NCBI GenBank assembly: GCA_018824085.1
Contig: JAHJHI010000013.1
Location: 62,001-126,000, forward strand
Length of the DNA stretch: 64,000 nt
Direction: 5' to 3'
Origin: Gammaproteobacteria bacterium
GTDB lineage: Bacteria > Pseudomonadota > Gammaproteobacteria > Burkholderiales > Rhodocyclaceae
Shown: positions 16,665 to 26,025 of the stretch, piece by piece
How positions within the stretch are numbered: position 1 is the stretch's first letter
Layout of the letters: each line of letters begins with the position of its first letter
The notes under the pieces: generated by a model
What the model was told of the DNA's origin: nothing
The model's database searches: none
Seen by the model: only the letters and a program-made list of their open reading frames with translations
Made by a program: the position numbers and the translations under genes

Positions 16665-17638
16665 TCGCGTACATCATCCGCCGCCTGCTGTACGCCATCC
16701 CCATCCTGATCGGGGTGAACCTCATCACCTTCCTGCTGTTTTTCGTCGTCAATTCGCCGGATGACATGGCACGCATGCAACTGGGCGCCAAGCGGGTGAC
16801 GGCGGAGGCGATCGAGAAGTGGAAGGCCGAACGCGGCTATGACAAGCCGCTGGTGTGGAATGCCGGTGCGTCCGGCCTGGCGCACGCGACCGACACCATC
16901 CTGTTCGACAAGTCGGTGCGCATGTTCGTGTTCGATTTCGGCCGTGCCGACGACGGCCGCGACATCGCGCTGGAGATCAGGAGCCGCATGGGCCCCAGCC
17001 TTGCCATCGCTTTGCCCACCTTCGTCCTGGGGCTGTTCGTCACGGTGAGCTTCGCGCTGCTGCTGGTGTTCTTCCGCAACACCGCACTCGACGTCGGCGG
17101 CGTGGTGCTGTGCGTGGCGGCGATGTCCATCTCCGGCCTGTTCTACATCATCGGCGGCCAGTATCTGGTCAGCAAGGTGTGGAACCTGGTGCCGATCTCG
17201 GGCTACAGCGGCGGTCTGGACGCGGCGAAGTTCCTGATCCTGCCGGTGCTCATCAGCGTCATCGGCGGCGTCGGCGCGTCGGCGCGCTGGTACCGCACGC
17301 TGTTCATCGAGGAAATCAACAAGGACTACGTGCGCACCGCACGCGCCAAGGGCCTGTCGGAACTGGCGGTGCTGTTCCGCCACGTGCTCAAGAACGCGAT
17401 GATCCCGATCCTGACCGGCGTCGTCGTCGTCATCCCGATGCTCTTCATGGGGTCGCTGCTGCTGGAGAGCTTCTTCGGCATTCCCGGACTGGGCAGCTAC
17501 ACGATAGACGCCATCGGTTCGCAGGACTTCGCGGTCGTGCGCGCGATGGTGTTCATCGGCTCCGTGCTCTACATCGTCGGCCTGCTGCTGACCGACATTT
17601 CATACACGCTGGTCGATCCGCGGGTGAGGCTGAACTGA
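16661..17638 (+). CDS. ABC transporter permease, DppB type
   Basis: A 325-residue permease with the N-terminal signature MIAYIIRRLLYAIPILIGVN and six membrane helices. The EAA loop that contacts the ATPase is visible as DYVRTARAKGLSELAVLFRHVLKNA (about 223-247, cited in part). A long periplasmic loop at about 40-110 precedes helix 2. The start codon overlaps the SBP stop (ATGA) and the end overlaps the next gene (TGATG), so the four genes form one tight operon. Confidence 0.92.
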   Translation: MIAYIIRRLLYAIPILIGVNLITFLLFFVVNSPDDMARMQLGAKRVTAEAIEKWKAERGYDKPLVWNAGASGLAHATDTILFDKSVRMFVFDFGRADDGRDIALEIRSRMGPSLAIALPTFVLGLFVTVSFALLLVFFRNTALDVGGVVLCVAAMSISGLFYIIGGQYLVSKVWNLVPISGYSGGLDAAKFLILPVLISVIGGVGASARWYRTLFIEEINKDYVRTARAKGLSELAVLFRHVLKNAMIPILTGVVVVIPMLFMGSLLLESFFGIPGLGSYTIDAIGSQDFAVVRAMVFIGSVLYIVGLLLTDISYTLVDPRVRLN

Positions 17639-19095
17639 TGGACTTCAAGCCGGTGTTCCTGTGGTCCGACATCCTGCTGTGGGCGCTGGTGGCCGGCTGC
17701 GTCGTGCTCGCGCTCTACTGCCGCCGACAGGACTACCTGCGCCGCGCCTGGCGCCGCGTCGGCGAATCCGGCATCGCGATGTCCTCCGCAATGGTGCTGG
17801 CCGCCTTCATGGCGGTCGGCATGCTCGATTCGCTGCACTACCAGCCGCGCCTGCCGGCACAGGCCGGCAATCCGGACGTGCAGTACGCGCCAGAAGTGCT
17901 GTCGGCTCTCGATGCGCTGCTGTCGGGCCTGCGGCTGAACAGCGAGAAGACCTACTCGGCGCCGCTTGCGCTGTCCAGTTTCGCGAAGGAAATGATGGAG
18001 CGCGACGGCACCCAGGTGCGCGACTACCCGCGCCTGCAGTTCGGCGGTGCGCATCTGTCCGACCCGTCGCGGCATGCGGCGGACCTTTCCTTGCGGGCAT
18101 CGGTCGGGGCGGCAGGCGGTGTCGCCGCCTGGGCGGTGCTTGTCTGCGTGCTGTCGTGCGCGCTGGCCTGGCGCGGGCGCTGCTCGCCGGTGCGCGCTGC
18201 ACGGGCGATGTGGCGCGGTGGGGACGGGCATGCCGGCGGCGAGCGCCCGGTCGCGTGGCGCGCGGCGCTTGTGACCGCCTTGCTGCTGTGCCTGCTGGCC
18301 GGCATCGCGGGCGGGCTGGCGTCCGGCTATCACGTGTTCGGCACCGACAAGGTCGGGCAGGACGTGCTGTACCTGTCGCTCAAGAGCGTGCGCACGGCGT
18401 TGCTGATCGGCACGCTGACGACGCTGGTCACGCTGCCGCTGGCGGTTGCGCTGGGGTTGATGGCAGGTTTTCGCGGCGGCTGGTGGGATGACGCCATCCA
18501 GTACATCTACACCGTGCTCAACTCCATTCCGGGCGTGCTGCTCATCGCCGCGATGGTGCTGATGATGCAGGTCATCATCGACACCCATCCGGAGTGGTTC
18601 GAGACGGCCGCCGAGCGCGCCGACGCCCGTCTGCTCGCGCTGTGCTTCATCCTCGGACTGACCTCGTGGACCGGCCTGTGCCGGCTGCTGCGCGCCGAGA
18701 CGCTGAAGCTGCGCGAACTCGACTACGTGCAGGCGGCGCGTGCCTTCGGCGTCAGCGACGCGCGCATCATGGCGCGCCACATCCTGCCCAACCTGATGCA
18801 CATCGTGCTGATCGCGCTGGTCATGGATTTTTCCGGTCTGGTGCTGTCCGAAGCCGTGCTGTCCTACATCGGCATCGGCGTCGATACGACGATGAACAGC
18901 TTCGGCACGATGATCAATTCGGCGCGCCTTGAACTGTCGCGCGAGCCGGTCGTGTGGTGGTCGCTCGCGGCCGCCTTCGTGCTGATGCTCACGCTGGTGC
19001 TGGCCGCCAACCTGTTCGCCGACGCGGTGCGCGACGCCTTCGATCCGCGCTTCCAGTGGCGGGCGAGACGCATATCGAAGAGGGCGGCCGCATGA
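17638..19095 (+). CDS. ABC transporter permease, DppC type, with long N-terminal extension
   Basis: A 485-residue permease. The C-terminal 270 residues are a normal DppC/OppC-like unit, with the segment GYHVFGTDKVGQDVLYLSLK that precedes the permease core and the EAA loop YVQAARAFGVSDARIMARHI. The family is usually about 300 residues; here some 200 extra residues at the N-terminus include at least three hydrophobic segments (about 8-27, 48-64, 150-175) and a periplasmic-looking stretch between them. The function of the extension is unknown. It overlaps both neighbours (TGATG and ATGA). Confidence 0.88.
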   Translation: MDFKPVFLWSDILLWALVAGCVVLALYCRRQDYLRRAWRRVGESGIAMSSAMVLAAFMAVGMLDSLHYQPRLPAQAGNPDVQYAPEVLSALDALLSGLRLNSEKTYSAPLALSSFAKEMMERDGTQVRDYPRLQFGGAHLSDPSRHAADLSLRASVGAAGGVAAWAVLVCVLSCALAWRGRCSPVRAARAMWRGGDGHAGGERPVAWRAALVTALLLCLLAGIAGGLASGYHVFGTDKVGQDVLYLSLKSVRTALLIGTLTTLVTLPLAVALGLMAGFRGGWWDDAIQYIYTVLNSIPGVLLIAAMVLMMQVIIDTHPEWFETAAERADARLLALCFILGLTSWTGLCRLLRAETLKLRELDYVQAARAFGVSDARIMARHILPNLMHIVLIALVMDFSGLVLSEAVLSYIGIGVDTTMNSFGTMINSARLELSREPVVWWSLAAAFVLMLTLVLAANLFADAVRDAFDPRFQWRARRISKRAAA

Positions 19096-21131
19096 ACGCG
19101 CCAAACGCAATCGACACGCTGGCGCCCTTGCTGGAGGTGCGCGGACTGGTGGCCGAACTGGATACACCGGCTGGCATCGCGCGCGCCGTCGACGGGCTGG
19201 ACTTCGAGCTGCACGCGGGCGAGACGCTGGCGCTGCTTGGCGAATCCGGCTGTGGCAAATCGATGACGGCCGGCGCGCTGATGCGCTTGCTGCCCGACGT
19301 CGGCTACATCGCGGCCGGCTCGGTGAAACTGGCCGGACGCGAGCTGACGACGCTGACCGAGGCGCAGATGCGTGCCTCGCGCGGCGGCGACATGGCGATG
19401 ATCTTCCAGGAGCCGGCCACCAGCCTGAATCCGGTGCTGACCGTCATGCAGCAGATCGGCGAGGTGTTGCGCACGCACCGCGGCATGCGCGGCAGCGCCG
19501 CGCGAGCGCGGGCGCTCGAACTGCTGGACGCGGTCGGCATTCCGGACGCTGCGCGCCGGCTCGACGAATACCCCTTCCAGTTCTCCGGCGGCATGAAGCA
19601 GCGCGTCATGATCGCGATGGCGCTCGCCGGCGAGCCGCGCCTGCTCATCGCCGACGAGCCGACGACGGCGCTCGATGTGACGATACAGGCGCAGGTGCTG
19701 GACGTGCTGGTGGCGCTGCAGGCCGAGCGCGGCATGGCAATGCTGCTCATCACGCACGACCTCGGCGTGGTCGCCCGCATGGCGCATCAGGTCGGCGTCA
19801 TGTATGCCGGCCAGCTGATCGAGCGCGCGCCGCGCGCCGTGTTCTTCTCGCGTCCGGCGCATCCGTACGCGCAATTGCTGTTCGACGCACTGCCCGACGC
19901 GTCGCGCCACGGTCGCGGCGAACTGGCGACGATTCGGGGTGCCGTGCCGCCACTGACCACCCGTTTCCGGGGCTGCCGCTTTGCCGATCGCTGCCCGCAG
20001 GCCTGGGCGCGCTGCCATGAAGAGGCGCCGGCCTGGCATGGCGCGGGCGAACGGCAGATCGTGCGCTGCCATCTGTACGACAGCCGCGAAGCGGGACGGG
20101 ACGCCGGGCGGATGGCCGTGCCGGACGTTGCGGCTCCGGCGGACGCCGTCAGCGAGCGCAAGCCGCTGCTGGCGGTGCGCGACCTGAAGGTGCATTTCCC
20201 GATCCGGCGCGGTGTGCTGCAACGCGTGGTCGGCCACGTGCGCGCCGTCGACGGCGTGTCGCTCGACATCCGTCGCGCCCGCACGCTGGCCCTGGTGGGC
20301 GAATCCGGCTGCGGCAAGACGACGGTGGGCAAGGCCATCCTGCGCCTGATCGAGCCGACCGCCGGAAAGGTGAATCTGGAAGGGCGCGACGTCGGTGCGC
20401 TGTCGGGCGCGGCGCTGCGCGACCTGCGGGCGCACATGCAGATGGTGTTCCAGGACCCCTACGGTTCGCTCAACCCGCGCATGCGGATCGGCGAAATCAT
20501 CGGCGAGGGCATGACGGCGCTGCGTACCGATCCGGCCTTGCTCGGCCCCGCAGCCGAAGTGCGCGCGCTGCTCGAACAGGTGGGCCTGCGCGGAGACATG
20601 GCGGACCGCTACCCGCACGAATTCTCCGGCGGCCAGCGCCAGCGCATCGCGATTGCCCGCGCGCTGGCGGTGCGGCCGTCGCTCATCGTCTGCGACGAAC
20701 CGACGTCGGCGCTCGACGTGTCCGTGCAGGCGCAGATACTGAATCTGCTCGGCCGCCTGCAGCGCGATCTGGGTCTGGCCTATCTGTTCATCACGCACAA
20801 CATCGCGGTCGTGGAGCATCTCGCGCACGATGTCGCAGTGATGTATCTCGGCCGCATCGTGGAAACAGGCGCCGCGGAACAGATTCTCGCCAAGCCGCTG
20901 CACCCCTACACGCAGGCGCTGCTGTCCGCCGTGCCGCGAGTGGACCGTGCGGCGGACGATGTTGCGCAGAAGCTGCCCGGCGACCTGCCGTCACCGGCCG
21001 ATCCGCCGCCGGGCTGCCACTTCCATCCGCGCTGTCCGGTTGCGCTGGCGCGCTGCCGGCAGGACGCGCCGCCGCTGGCCAGCCTGGCGGACGGCCGGCG
21101 CATTGCATGCTGGCTGCACGTGGCGGACTGA
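19092..21131 (+). CDS. Fused double ATP-binding protein of peptide-type ABC importer
   Basis: A 679-residue protein with two complete ATPase units, equivalent to DppD joined to DppF, as in E. coli YejF. Unit 1 has Walker A GESGCGKS (50-57), signature FSGGMKQR and Walker B LLIADEP. Unit 2 has Walker A GESGCGKT (near residue 400), signature FSGGQRQR and LIVCDEP. Each is followed by the Cys-containing oligopeptide-transporter tail (CRFADRCPQAWARC and CHFHPRCPVALARC). All catalytic residues are present. It completes the operon with the SBP and two permeases. Confidence 0.94.
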   Translation: MNAPNAIDTLAPLLEVRGLVAELDTPAGIARAVDGLDFELHAGETLALLGESGCGKSMTAGALMRLLPDVGYIAAGSVKLAGRELTTLTEAQMRASRGGDMAMIFQEPATSLNPVLTVMQQIGEVLRTHRGMRGSAARARALELLDAVGIPDAARRLDEYPFQFSGGMKQRVMIAMALAGEPRLLIADEPTTALDVTIQAQVLDVLVALQAERGMAMLLITHDLGVVARMAHQVGVMYAGQLIERAPRAVFFSRPAHPYAQLLFDALPDASRHGRGELATIRGAVPPLTTRFRGCRFADRCPQAWARCHEEAPAWHGAGERQIVRCHLYDSREAGRDAGRMAVPDVAAPADAVSERKPLLAVRDLKVHFPIRRGVLQRVVGHVRAVDGVSLDIRRARTLALVGESGCGKTTVGKAILRLIEPTAGKVNLEGRDVGALSGAALRDLRAHMQMVFQDPYGSLNPRMRIGEIIGEGMTALRTDPALLGPAAEVRALLEQVGLRGDMADRYPHEFSGGQRQRIAIARALAVRPSLIVCDEPTSALDVSVQAQILNLLGRLQRDLGLAYLFITHNIAVVEHLAHDVAVMYLGRIVETGAAEQILAKPLHPYTQALLSAVPRVDRAADDVAQKLPGDLPSPADPPPGCHFHPRCPVALARCRQDAPPLASLADGRRIACWLHVAD

Positions 21132-21168
21132 CGCACGGCGGGCGTGTCCCCTGCCGTTGTCCGGCGGG

Positions 21169-22662
21169 TCATTTCTTCTTCGGCGCGACCTTCACGGCCT
21201 TTTTCTTGGCCGACGCTTTCTTGGGCACCGCCTTCTTCTTGCCGGACGACTTGCTTTTGACGCTCTTCTTCGCGCCGGCGTCGACCGGCACACTGACCCA
21301 GCGCCCCCGCTTGTCTTTCACGCGCTTGTAACGGACGGTCTTCCTCACGCCCAGGCGGGGCGTCTCTTCCGCATTGCCGATCGCGTCGGCGCTGTCCGAA
21401 TCGGGATTCGACGGCACCAGCAGCGTGCTGCCGCGGCCGACCCGTGCCGTCGCCTTGAGCCCGTTGATCTGGCGCAGCCGCCACTCGGTGAGGCCGAAAC
21501 GCTTGGCGACGCTGGCGATCGATTCACGGCGCCCGAGCGTATAGGTGCGCCAGGACGACGCGTGCGCGTCATGGTTCTCCAGATTGGACATGAAGGTGTC
21601 GACCGCGTCGGCCGGCAGCACCAGCTGCGCACCGCCTTCCGAACTGCGGATGACCGGGCGCTTGTACTGGGGATTGAGCGCGCGGATTTCCGAGACCGGT
21701 ACGTCGGCCAGGCGTGCTGCCGTTGCCACGTCCATCGACGGTGCTTCGGGCACCAGTGCGAAGTAGGGCTTGTTGGCGACCGATTCCAGTTCGATGCCGA
21801 ACAGCTCCGGCTGGGCGATGATGTTCTTCAACGCCTGCAACTTGGGTACGTAGTGGCGCGTCTCGTTCGGCATGTTCAGTGACGAGAAATCGCTCGGCAG
21901 GCCGGCCGCCTGGTTGCGCATCACTGCGCGTCCGACCGCACCTTCACCCCAGTTGTAGGACGCCAGCGCGAGATGCCAGTCACCGTGCATCTCGTAGATT
22001 TTCTGCAGATAGTCGAGTGCGGCCTCCGTCGAGGCGACGATGTCGCGGCGGTCGTCCCGCTGGGAATTCTGCTCCAGGCCGTAGAGCTTGCCGGTCGACG
22101 GAATGAACTGCCACAGGCCCGACGCGCGCGCCGACGACAGCGCTTCCGGGTTGTAGGCGCTCTCCACCATGGGCAGCAAGGCCAGTTCGGTCGGCAGGCC
22201 GCGCTTCTCGATCTCTTCGACGATGTGGAACATGTAGCGCCTGCCGCGTTCACTCATGCGCCGGAAGTAGTCAGGGCGGTTCAGGTACCAGGCCTGATGC
22301 TCGGCGACCAGCGGATTGTCCAGGTCCGGCATGCCGAAGCCCTTGCGGATGCGCTCCCACAGGTCGTCGGGCGGCTCGGTCAGGTCGATCGGTTTGACCT
22401 CGTCGGCTGCGGTCGCCACCACCTCGGTCGGCTGCGGAAAGGGAATCGGAGCGGCCTGGCCCGGCTTGATGCCCGGCGTCGGACGTACCAGGGGCACGGG
22501 CGGACCGACCGGGCGGCTCGTGACTGCTGCGCTGTCTTCCGACGCAGGGGGCGGGGTAGCCGACCCGTCGGTCACGACGCCCGTGGCAGCACAACCGGCC
22601 AGTACTGCGCCCGCCAGCAGGACAAGCGCGCGGCGGAATAGGGGTTCGATGGGAAACGACAT
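21169..22662 (-). CDS. mltD: Membrane-bound lytic murein transglycosylase, MltD-like
   Basis: A 497-residue lipoprotein (lipobox LAGC, Cys24). The SLT domain has the catalytic Glu167 in PMVESAYNPEA, followed by ASGLWQFIPSTGKLYGL and ALASYNWGEGAVGRA. Two LysM-like modules follow (about 300-350 and 372-415). The last 45 residues are very rich in Lys with Ala, Val and Ser, resembling a histone H1 tail; this is not a normal part of MltD. It would cleave peptidoglycan glycan strands with 1,6-anhydro ends. The gene is divergent from the diguanylate cyclase. Confidence 0.92.
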   Translation of the reverse strand: MSFPIEPLFRRALVLLAGAVLAGCAATGVVTDGSATPPPASEDSAAVTSRPVGPPVPLVRPTPGIKPGQAAPIPFPQPTEVVATAADEVKPIDLTEPPDDLWERIRKGFGMPDLDNPLVAEHQAWYLNRPDYFRRMSERGRRYMFHIVEEIEKRGLPTELALLPMVESAYNPEALSSARASGLWQFIPSTGKLYGLEQNSQRDDRRDIVASTEAALDYLQKIYEMHGDWHLALASYNWGEGAVGRAVMRNQAAGLPSDFSSLNMPNETRHYVPKLQALKNIIAQPELFGIELESVANKPYFALVPEAPSMDVATAARLADVPVSEIRALNPQYKRPVIRSSEGGAQLVLPADAVDTFMSNLENHDAHASSWRTYTLGRRESIASVAKRFGLTEWRLRQINGLKATARVGRGSTLLVPSNPDSDSADAIGNAEETPRLGVRKTVRYKRVKDKRGRWVSVPVDAGAKKSVKSKSSGKKKAVPKKASAKKKAVKVAPKKK

Positions 22663-22855
22663 TGCTGCGAATGAGCCAAACCCTGAATGCTAGCCACCGG
22701 AGGCATGCAGCGTCAAACCTTGTTGCACTTGCGCGGGGCGATGAAGGAACGTGGAGCGGGCCGCACATCGACTGATGGCAGCCGACAAAGGTTCGTTTGG
22801 CCGGATATGGGGTACGTCGCGCTATCATGCGAAAAAAAATGGGTGCGGGTACAGA

Positions 22856-23818
22856 ATGAAAGCGCTGGTGATCGAAGATTCGCAAACCGGGCTTGCCCTC
22901 ATCGGCCAGCATCTCGAACGCATGGGCATCGTCCCCATCGAGGCGACCGACGGAGAGAGCGGTGTTGCAGCGTTCCGGGAGCACAATCCGGACATCGTGC
23001 TGCTTGATGTCGTGATGCCGGGCATGGACGGTTACGAAGTGGCACGCCGCATCCGCGCCATCGAACAGTCCGGCGAGTGGACCCCCATCATCTTCCTGAC
23101 CGCGCGCACTGCGGATGCCGATCTGGTGCAGGGCATCACGGCCGGCGGCGACGACTACCTGTTCAAACCGGTCAGCGAGGTGGTGCTTGCCGCCAAGGTG
23201 CGCGCCATGCAGCGCATCCTGCAGATGCGCTATTCGCTCGTGGTGCTGACGCGCAAGCTCGATACGGCGAACCAGGAGCTCACGCGGCTGACCGCGCTGG
23301 ACGGCCTTACCGGCCTTGCCAACCGGCGCCATTTCGATGAAACGATCGCCCGTGAGTGGCGGCGCGCGGCGCGCTACAAGCGGCCGCTGTCGCTCGCGCT
23401 GGTCGACGTTGACTACTTCAAGCAATACAACGATACCTACGGTCATCTGGCGGGCGACGAATGCCTGAAGAGCGTGGCCGGCTCGCTGCTCGCGGTGTCA
23501 CGCCGCCCGAGCGACCTGGTGGCGCGTTATGGCGGCGAGGAATTTGCGCTGGTGCTGCCCGAAACCGATCAGGCCGGCGCACGGCGCGTGGCTGAAAGCC
23601 TGTGCGATGCCATCCGCGCGCTCGCCATCCGGCATGCAGGCATCGCGGCGGGCACCGGCCATGTGACGATCAGTGTCGGCGTGGCGACGATGATGCCGGG
23701 GCAGGAAGGTGCCGGACCGCAAAGCCTCATCGGCGAAGCGGATCTGGCGCTGTACGCGGCGAAATCGGGCGGCCGCGACCGCGTCGGCTTCAGGCAGGCG
23801 GAGCCGGTGGCCGGCTAG
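22856..23818 (+). CDS. Response regulator with GGDEF domain (diguanylate cyclase)
   Basis: A 320-residue PleD/WspR-like protein. The receiver domain has the acidic pair in IEDSQ, the phosphoacceptor Asp51 (LLDVVMPGMDG) and Lys104 (FKPVSE). The GGDEF domain has DVDYFKQYNDTYGH, the active-site loop GGEEF (226-230) and an RxxD inhibitory site (RPSD, 217-220) five residues before it. It is therefore expected to make c-di-GMP with product inhibition. No sensor kinase is adjacent. The start is at 22856, with only a weak ribosome site. Convergent with gloB. Confidence 0.95.
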   Translation: MKALVIEDSQTGLALIGQHLERMGIVPIEATDGESGVAAFREHNPDIVLLDVVMPGMDGYEVARRIRAIEQSGEWTPIIFLTARTADADLVQGITAGGDDYLFKPVSEVVLAAKVRAMQRILQMRYSLVVLTRKLDTANQELTRLTALDGLTGLANRRHFDETIAREWRRAARYKRPLSLALVDVDYFKQYNDTYGHLAGDECLKSVAGSLLAVSRRPSDLVARYGGEEFALVLPETDQAGARRVAESLCDAIRALAIRHAGIAAGTGHVTISVGVATMMPGQEGAGPQSLIGEADLALYAAKSGGRDRVGFRQAEPVAG

Positions 23819-23829
23819 AACCGGCCGCG

Positions 23830-23848
23830 GGCGGCGCCGGACGCCGCC
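23830..23848. terminator. Hairpin between convergent GGDEF gene and gloB
   Basis: A 7-bp GC stem (GGCGGCG with CGCCGCC) and 5-base loop lie in the 42-base gap between the two convergent stops. There is no T-tract, so termination activity is only suggested by position. Confidence 0.35.
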
Positions 23849-23860
23849 TGTTCTCGCGGG

Positions 23861-24622
23861 TCAGAATACGTCCTTCCACGCGCGCAGCACCTCGAATACC
23901 TCGACCGGTGTGGCCAGCACACGGCCCGCGTGCTCCTGCGCGCGTGCGATCACGGCCGGCTCCCGCACCCTGAGGAAAGGATTGGTCGCCAGCTCTTCCG
24001 CCAGCGTGCTTGGCACGCTGGGCCGCCCGGCCGCGCGCAGCGTCGCGACCGAGCGGATGCGCGCGCGCAGCGCGTGATTGCCGGGTTCCACCGCCAGCGC
24101 GAAACGCAGATTGGCTTCGGTGTACTCGTGCGCGCAGTGGATGCGCGTGTGCAGCGGCAGCGACGCGATGCGCGACAACGAGTGCCACATCTGCGCCGGC
24201 GTGCCTTCGAACAGCCGGCCACAGCCGCCGGCAAACAGCGTGTCGCCGCAGAACAGCGCGTCACCACCGTAGTAGGCGATGTGGCTGCGCGTGTGTCCGG
24301 GCACCTCCAGCACGCTGAAGCGCACGTCCAGCCAGGGCAGTTCGAGTTGATCGCCATCGCCGAGTACGTCGTCCACCGGCCCGACCCGCTCGTCCCGCGG
24401 GCCATGGACGCGGGCGCCGTAGCGACTCACCAGTTCGGCCACGCCGCCGACGTGGTCGGCGTGATGATGCGTGATCAGGATGCTGTCCAGATGCAGGGAA
24501 TGCTGCGTCAACGCGCGGATGACAGCCCTGGCGTCACCCGGGTCAACCACCAGCGCCCGCTCGCCCGCGCTGGCAAGCCACAGATAATTGTCGTCAAATG
24601 CGGGGATCGGATATATCTTCAT
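23861..24622 (-). CDS. gloB: Hydroxyacylglutathione hydrolase (glyoxalase II)
   Basis: A 253-residue metallo-beta-lactamase-fold enzyme that hydrolyses S-lactoylglutathione. The metal-binding motif THHHADHVGG (residues about 50-59), the second histidine in PGHTRSHIAY and the bridging region LFCGDTLFAGGCGRLFEG are all intact, as is the C-terminal HCAHEYTEANLRFA. The start at 24622 gives the normal length. It is divergent from the methyltransferase gene, a widespread betaproteobacterial arrangement. Confidence 0.96.
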   Translation of the reverse strand: MKIYPIPAFDDNYLWLASAGERALVVDPGDARAVIRALTQHSLHLDSILITHHHADHVGGVAELVSRYGARVHGPRDERVGPVDDVLGDGDQLELPWLDVRFSVLEVPGHTRSHIAYYGGDALFCGDTLFAGGCGRLFEGTPAQMWHSLSRIASLPLHTRIHCAHEYTEANLRFALAVEPGNHALRARIRSVATLRAAGRPSVPSTLAEELATNPFLRVREPAVIARAQEHAGRVLATPVEVFEVLRAWKDVF

Positions 24623-24731
24623 GCGCCCGATTCTGTCTGGACGCAGCGACATTGACAATCGGTGTGCGACGGCCGCGTGCCGTGTGCGCCTCGTCCGTTC
24701 ATCTTCCGATCGCCCTCGAACCACCCGAAAA

Positions 24732-25469
24732 ATGTCGATTCCCGGTCTGCACGAATGGTTGGACACGCCGCAGGGGCGCTACGTCCAGAGCTGGGAGCAG
24801 GCACGCGTCGACCGCATGGTGGCGGACGTGTTCGGGTACAACGCGGTGCAGATCGGCCTGCTCGAACACGACTACCTGCGTGCCAACCGCATGCCGTTCA
24901 AGCTCCATTGCGAGGACGCGCTGCCGGGGCCGCCGCGCGCACTGACATGCGACCCCGTGCAGCTGCCGTTTCCCGCTACCAGCATCGACCTGCTGGTGCT
25001 GCCGCACGTGCTCGAATTCGCGGCCGATCCGCACGCGGTGCTGCGCGAAGTGGAGCGGGTGCTGGTGCCGGAAGGGCACGTGCTCATCACCGGCTTCAAT
25101 CCGTTCAGCCTGTGGGGCGCGCGCCGGCGCCTGCGCGAGCGCGAGCCCTTTCCGTGGAACGGTGACTGGCTGTCGGTGCCGCGCCTGCGCGACTGGTTCA
25201 AGCTGCTCAGCCTGGAGTCGCAGGCAGGCGGCTTCGGCTGCTACTGCCCGCCGGTGCGCAGTGAGAAATGGCTGGCGCGCCTGCATTTCATGGAAGCGGC
25301 AGGCGATCGCTGGTGGCCGTTTCTCGGCGGCACCTACGTGCTCCAGGGCATCAAGCGGGTGCGTGGCATGCGCCTCATCATGCCGAACTGGCGCGATCGC
25401 CGCGCGGCGGCACGCGCGCTGTCGACGGTGAGCACGCGCGTCCAGAAACATCGGGCACCCCGCGACTAG
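24732..25469 (+). CDS. SAM-dependent methyltransferase-like protein
   Basis: A 245-residue protein of the Methyltransf_11 group. The central region LLVLPHVLEFAADPHAVLREVERVLVPEGHVLITGFN (cited in part) fits motifs II-III of a class I methyltransferase. The usual Gly-rich motif I is degenerate here (VFGYNAVQIGLLEHDYL), which is common in this gloB-linked family. The substrate is unknown. It is followed at 30 bases by rnhA, with which it is probably cotranscribed. Confidence 0.84.
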   Translation: MSIPGLHEWLDTPQGRYVQSWEQARVDRMVADVFGYNAVQIGLLEHDYLRANRMPFKLHCEDALPGPPRALTCDPVQLPFPATSIDLLVLPHVLEFAADPHAVLREVERVLVPEGHVLITGFNPFSLWGARRRLREREPFPWNGDWLSVPRLRDWFKLLSLESQAGGFGCYCPPVRSEKWLARLHFMEAAGDRWWPFLGGTYVLQGIKRVRGMRLIMPNWRDRRAAARALSTVSTRVQKHRAPRD

Positions 25470-25499
25470 GCGGACCTTCAACGACATACGGAGCAGTCA

Positions 25500-25937
25500 G
25501 TGGAACAAGTCATCATCTATACCGACGGGGCATGCAGCGGCAATCCGGGCCCGGGCGGCTGGGGCGCATTGCTGCAATACGCGGACCGCGAGCAGGAACT
25601 GTCCGGCGGCGAGCCGGCCACCACCAACAACCGCATGGAAATGATGGCGGTCATCGAGGCGCTGGGTGCGCTGAAGCAGCCGGTGCGTGCGATCGTGCAT
25701 ACCGATTCGCAGTACGTGCAGAAGGGCATCAGCGAGTGGATACACGGCTGGAAGCGCAAGGGCTGGAAGACATCGACCGGCGCGCCGGTGAAGAACGTCG
25801 ATCTGTGGAAGGCACTGGATGCCGCGGCACAGGTGCACGAGGTCGAGTGGAAGTGGGTGAAGGGCCATGCCGGCCATCCGGAGAACGAGCGCGTGGACCG
25901 GCTCGCGCGCGAGGCGGTGCCGGCCCGGCACGCTTGA
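25500..25937 (+). CDS. rnhA: Ribonuclease HI
   Basis: A 145-residue canonical RNase HI. Catalytic residues are in [16 protein letters not shown] (Asp9), [13 protein letters not shown] (Glu47), [11 protein letters not shown] (Asp69) and [11 protein letters not shown] (last Asp), and the basic protrusion [11 protein letters not shown] is present. It removes RNA from RNA-DNA hybrids, including Okazaki primers and R-loops. It uses a GTG start with CGGAG upstream. It is followed by dnaQ, a conserved proteobacterial pair. Confidence 0.97.
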   Translation: MEQVIIYTDGACSGNPGPGGWGALLQYADREQELSGGEPATTNNRMEMMAVIEALGALKQPVRAIVHTDSQYVQKGISEWIHGWKRKGWKTSTGAPVKNVDLWKALDAAAQVHEVEWKWVKGHAGHPENERVDRLAREAVPARHA

Positions 25938-26025
25938 CGTATGCCGCCTGCGGGACTGTCAGCGAACCGCAAGGCGCTGGCGTTAGAATGCGCCGCGCTG
26001 CAGCTCATCCACCCCGGACACAGAC

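Noticed and set aside
17569-19167. 532-codon frame antisense to the DppC-like permease
   Set aside because: Shadow frame; the permease has an intact EAA loop and operon overlaps.
24652-24657. Perfect TTGACA in front of the methyltransferase gene
   Set aside because: No -10-like sequence 16-18 bases downstream, so it is probably chance.
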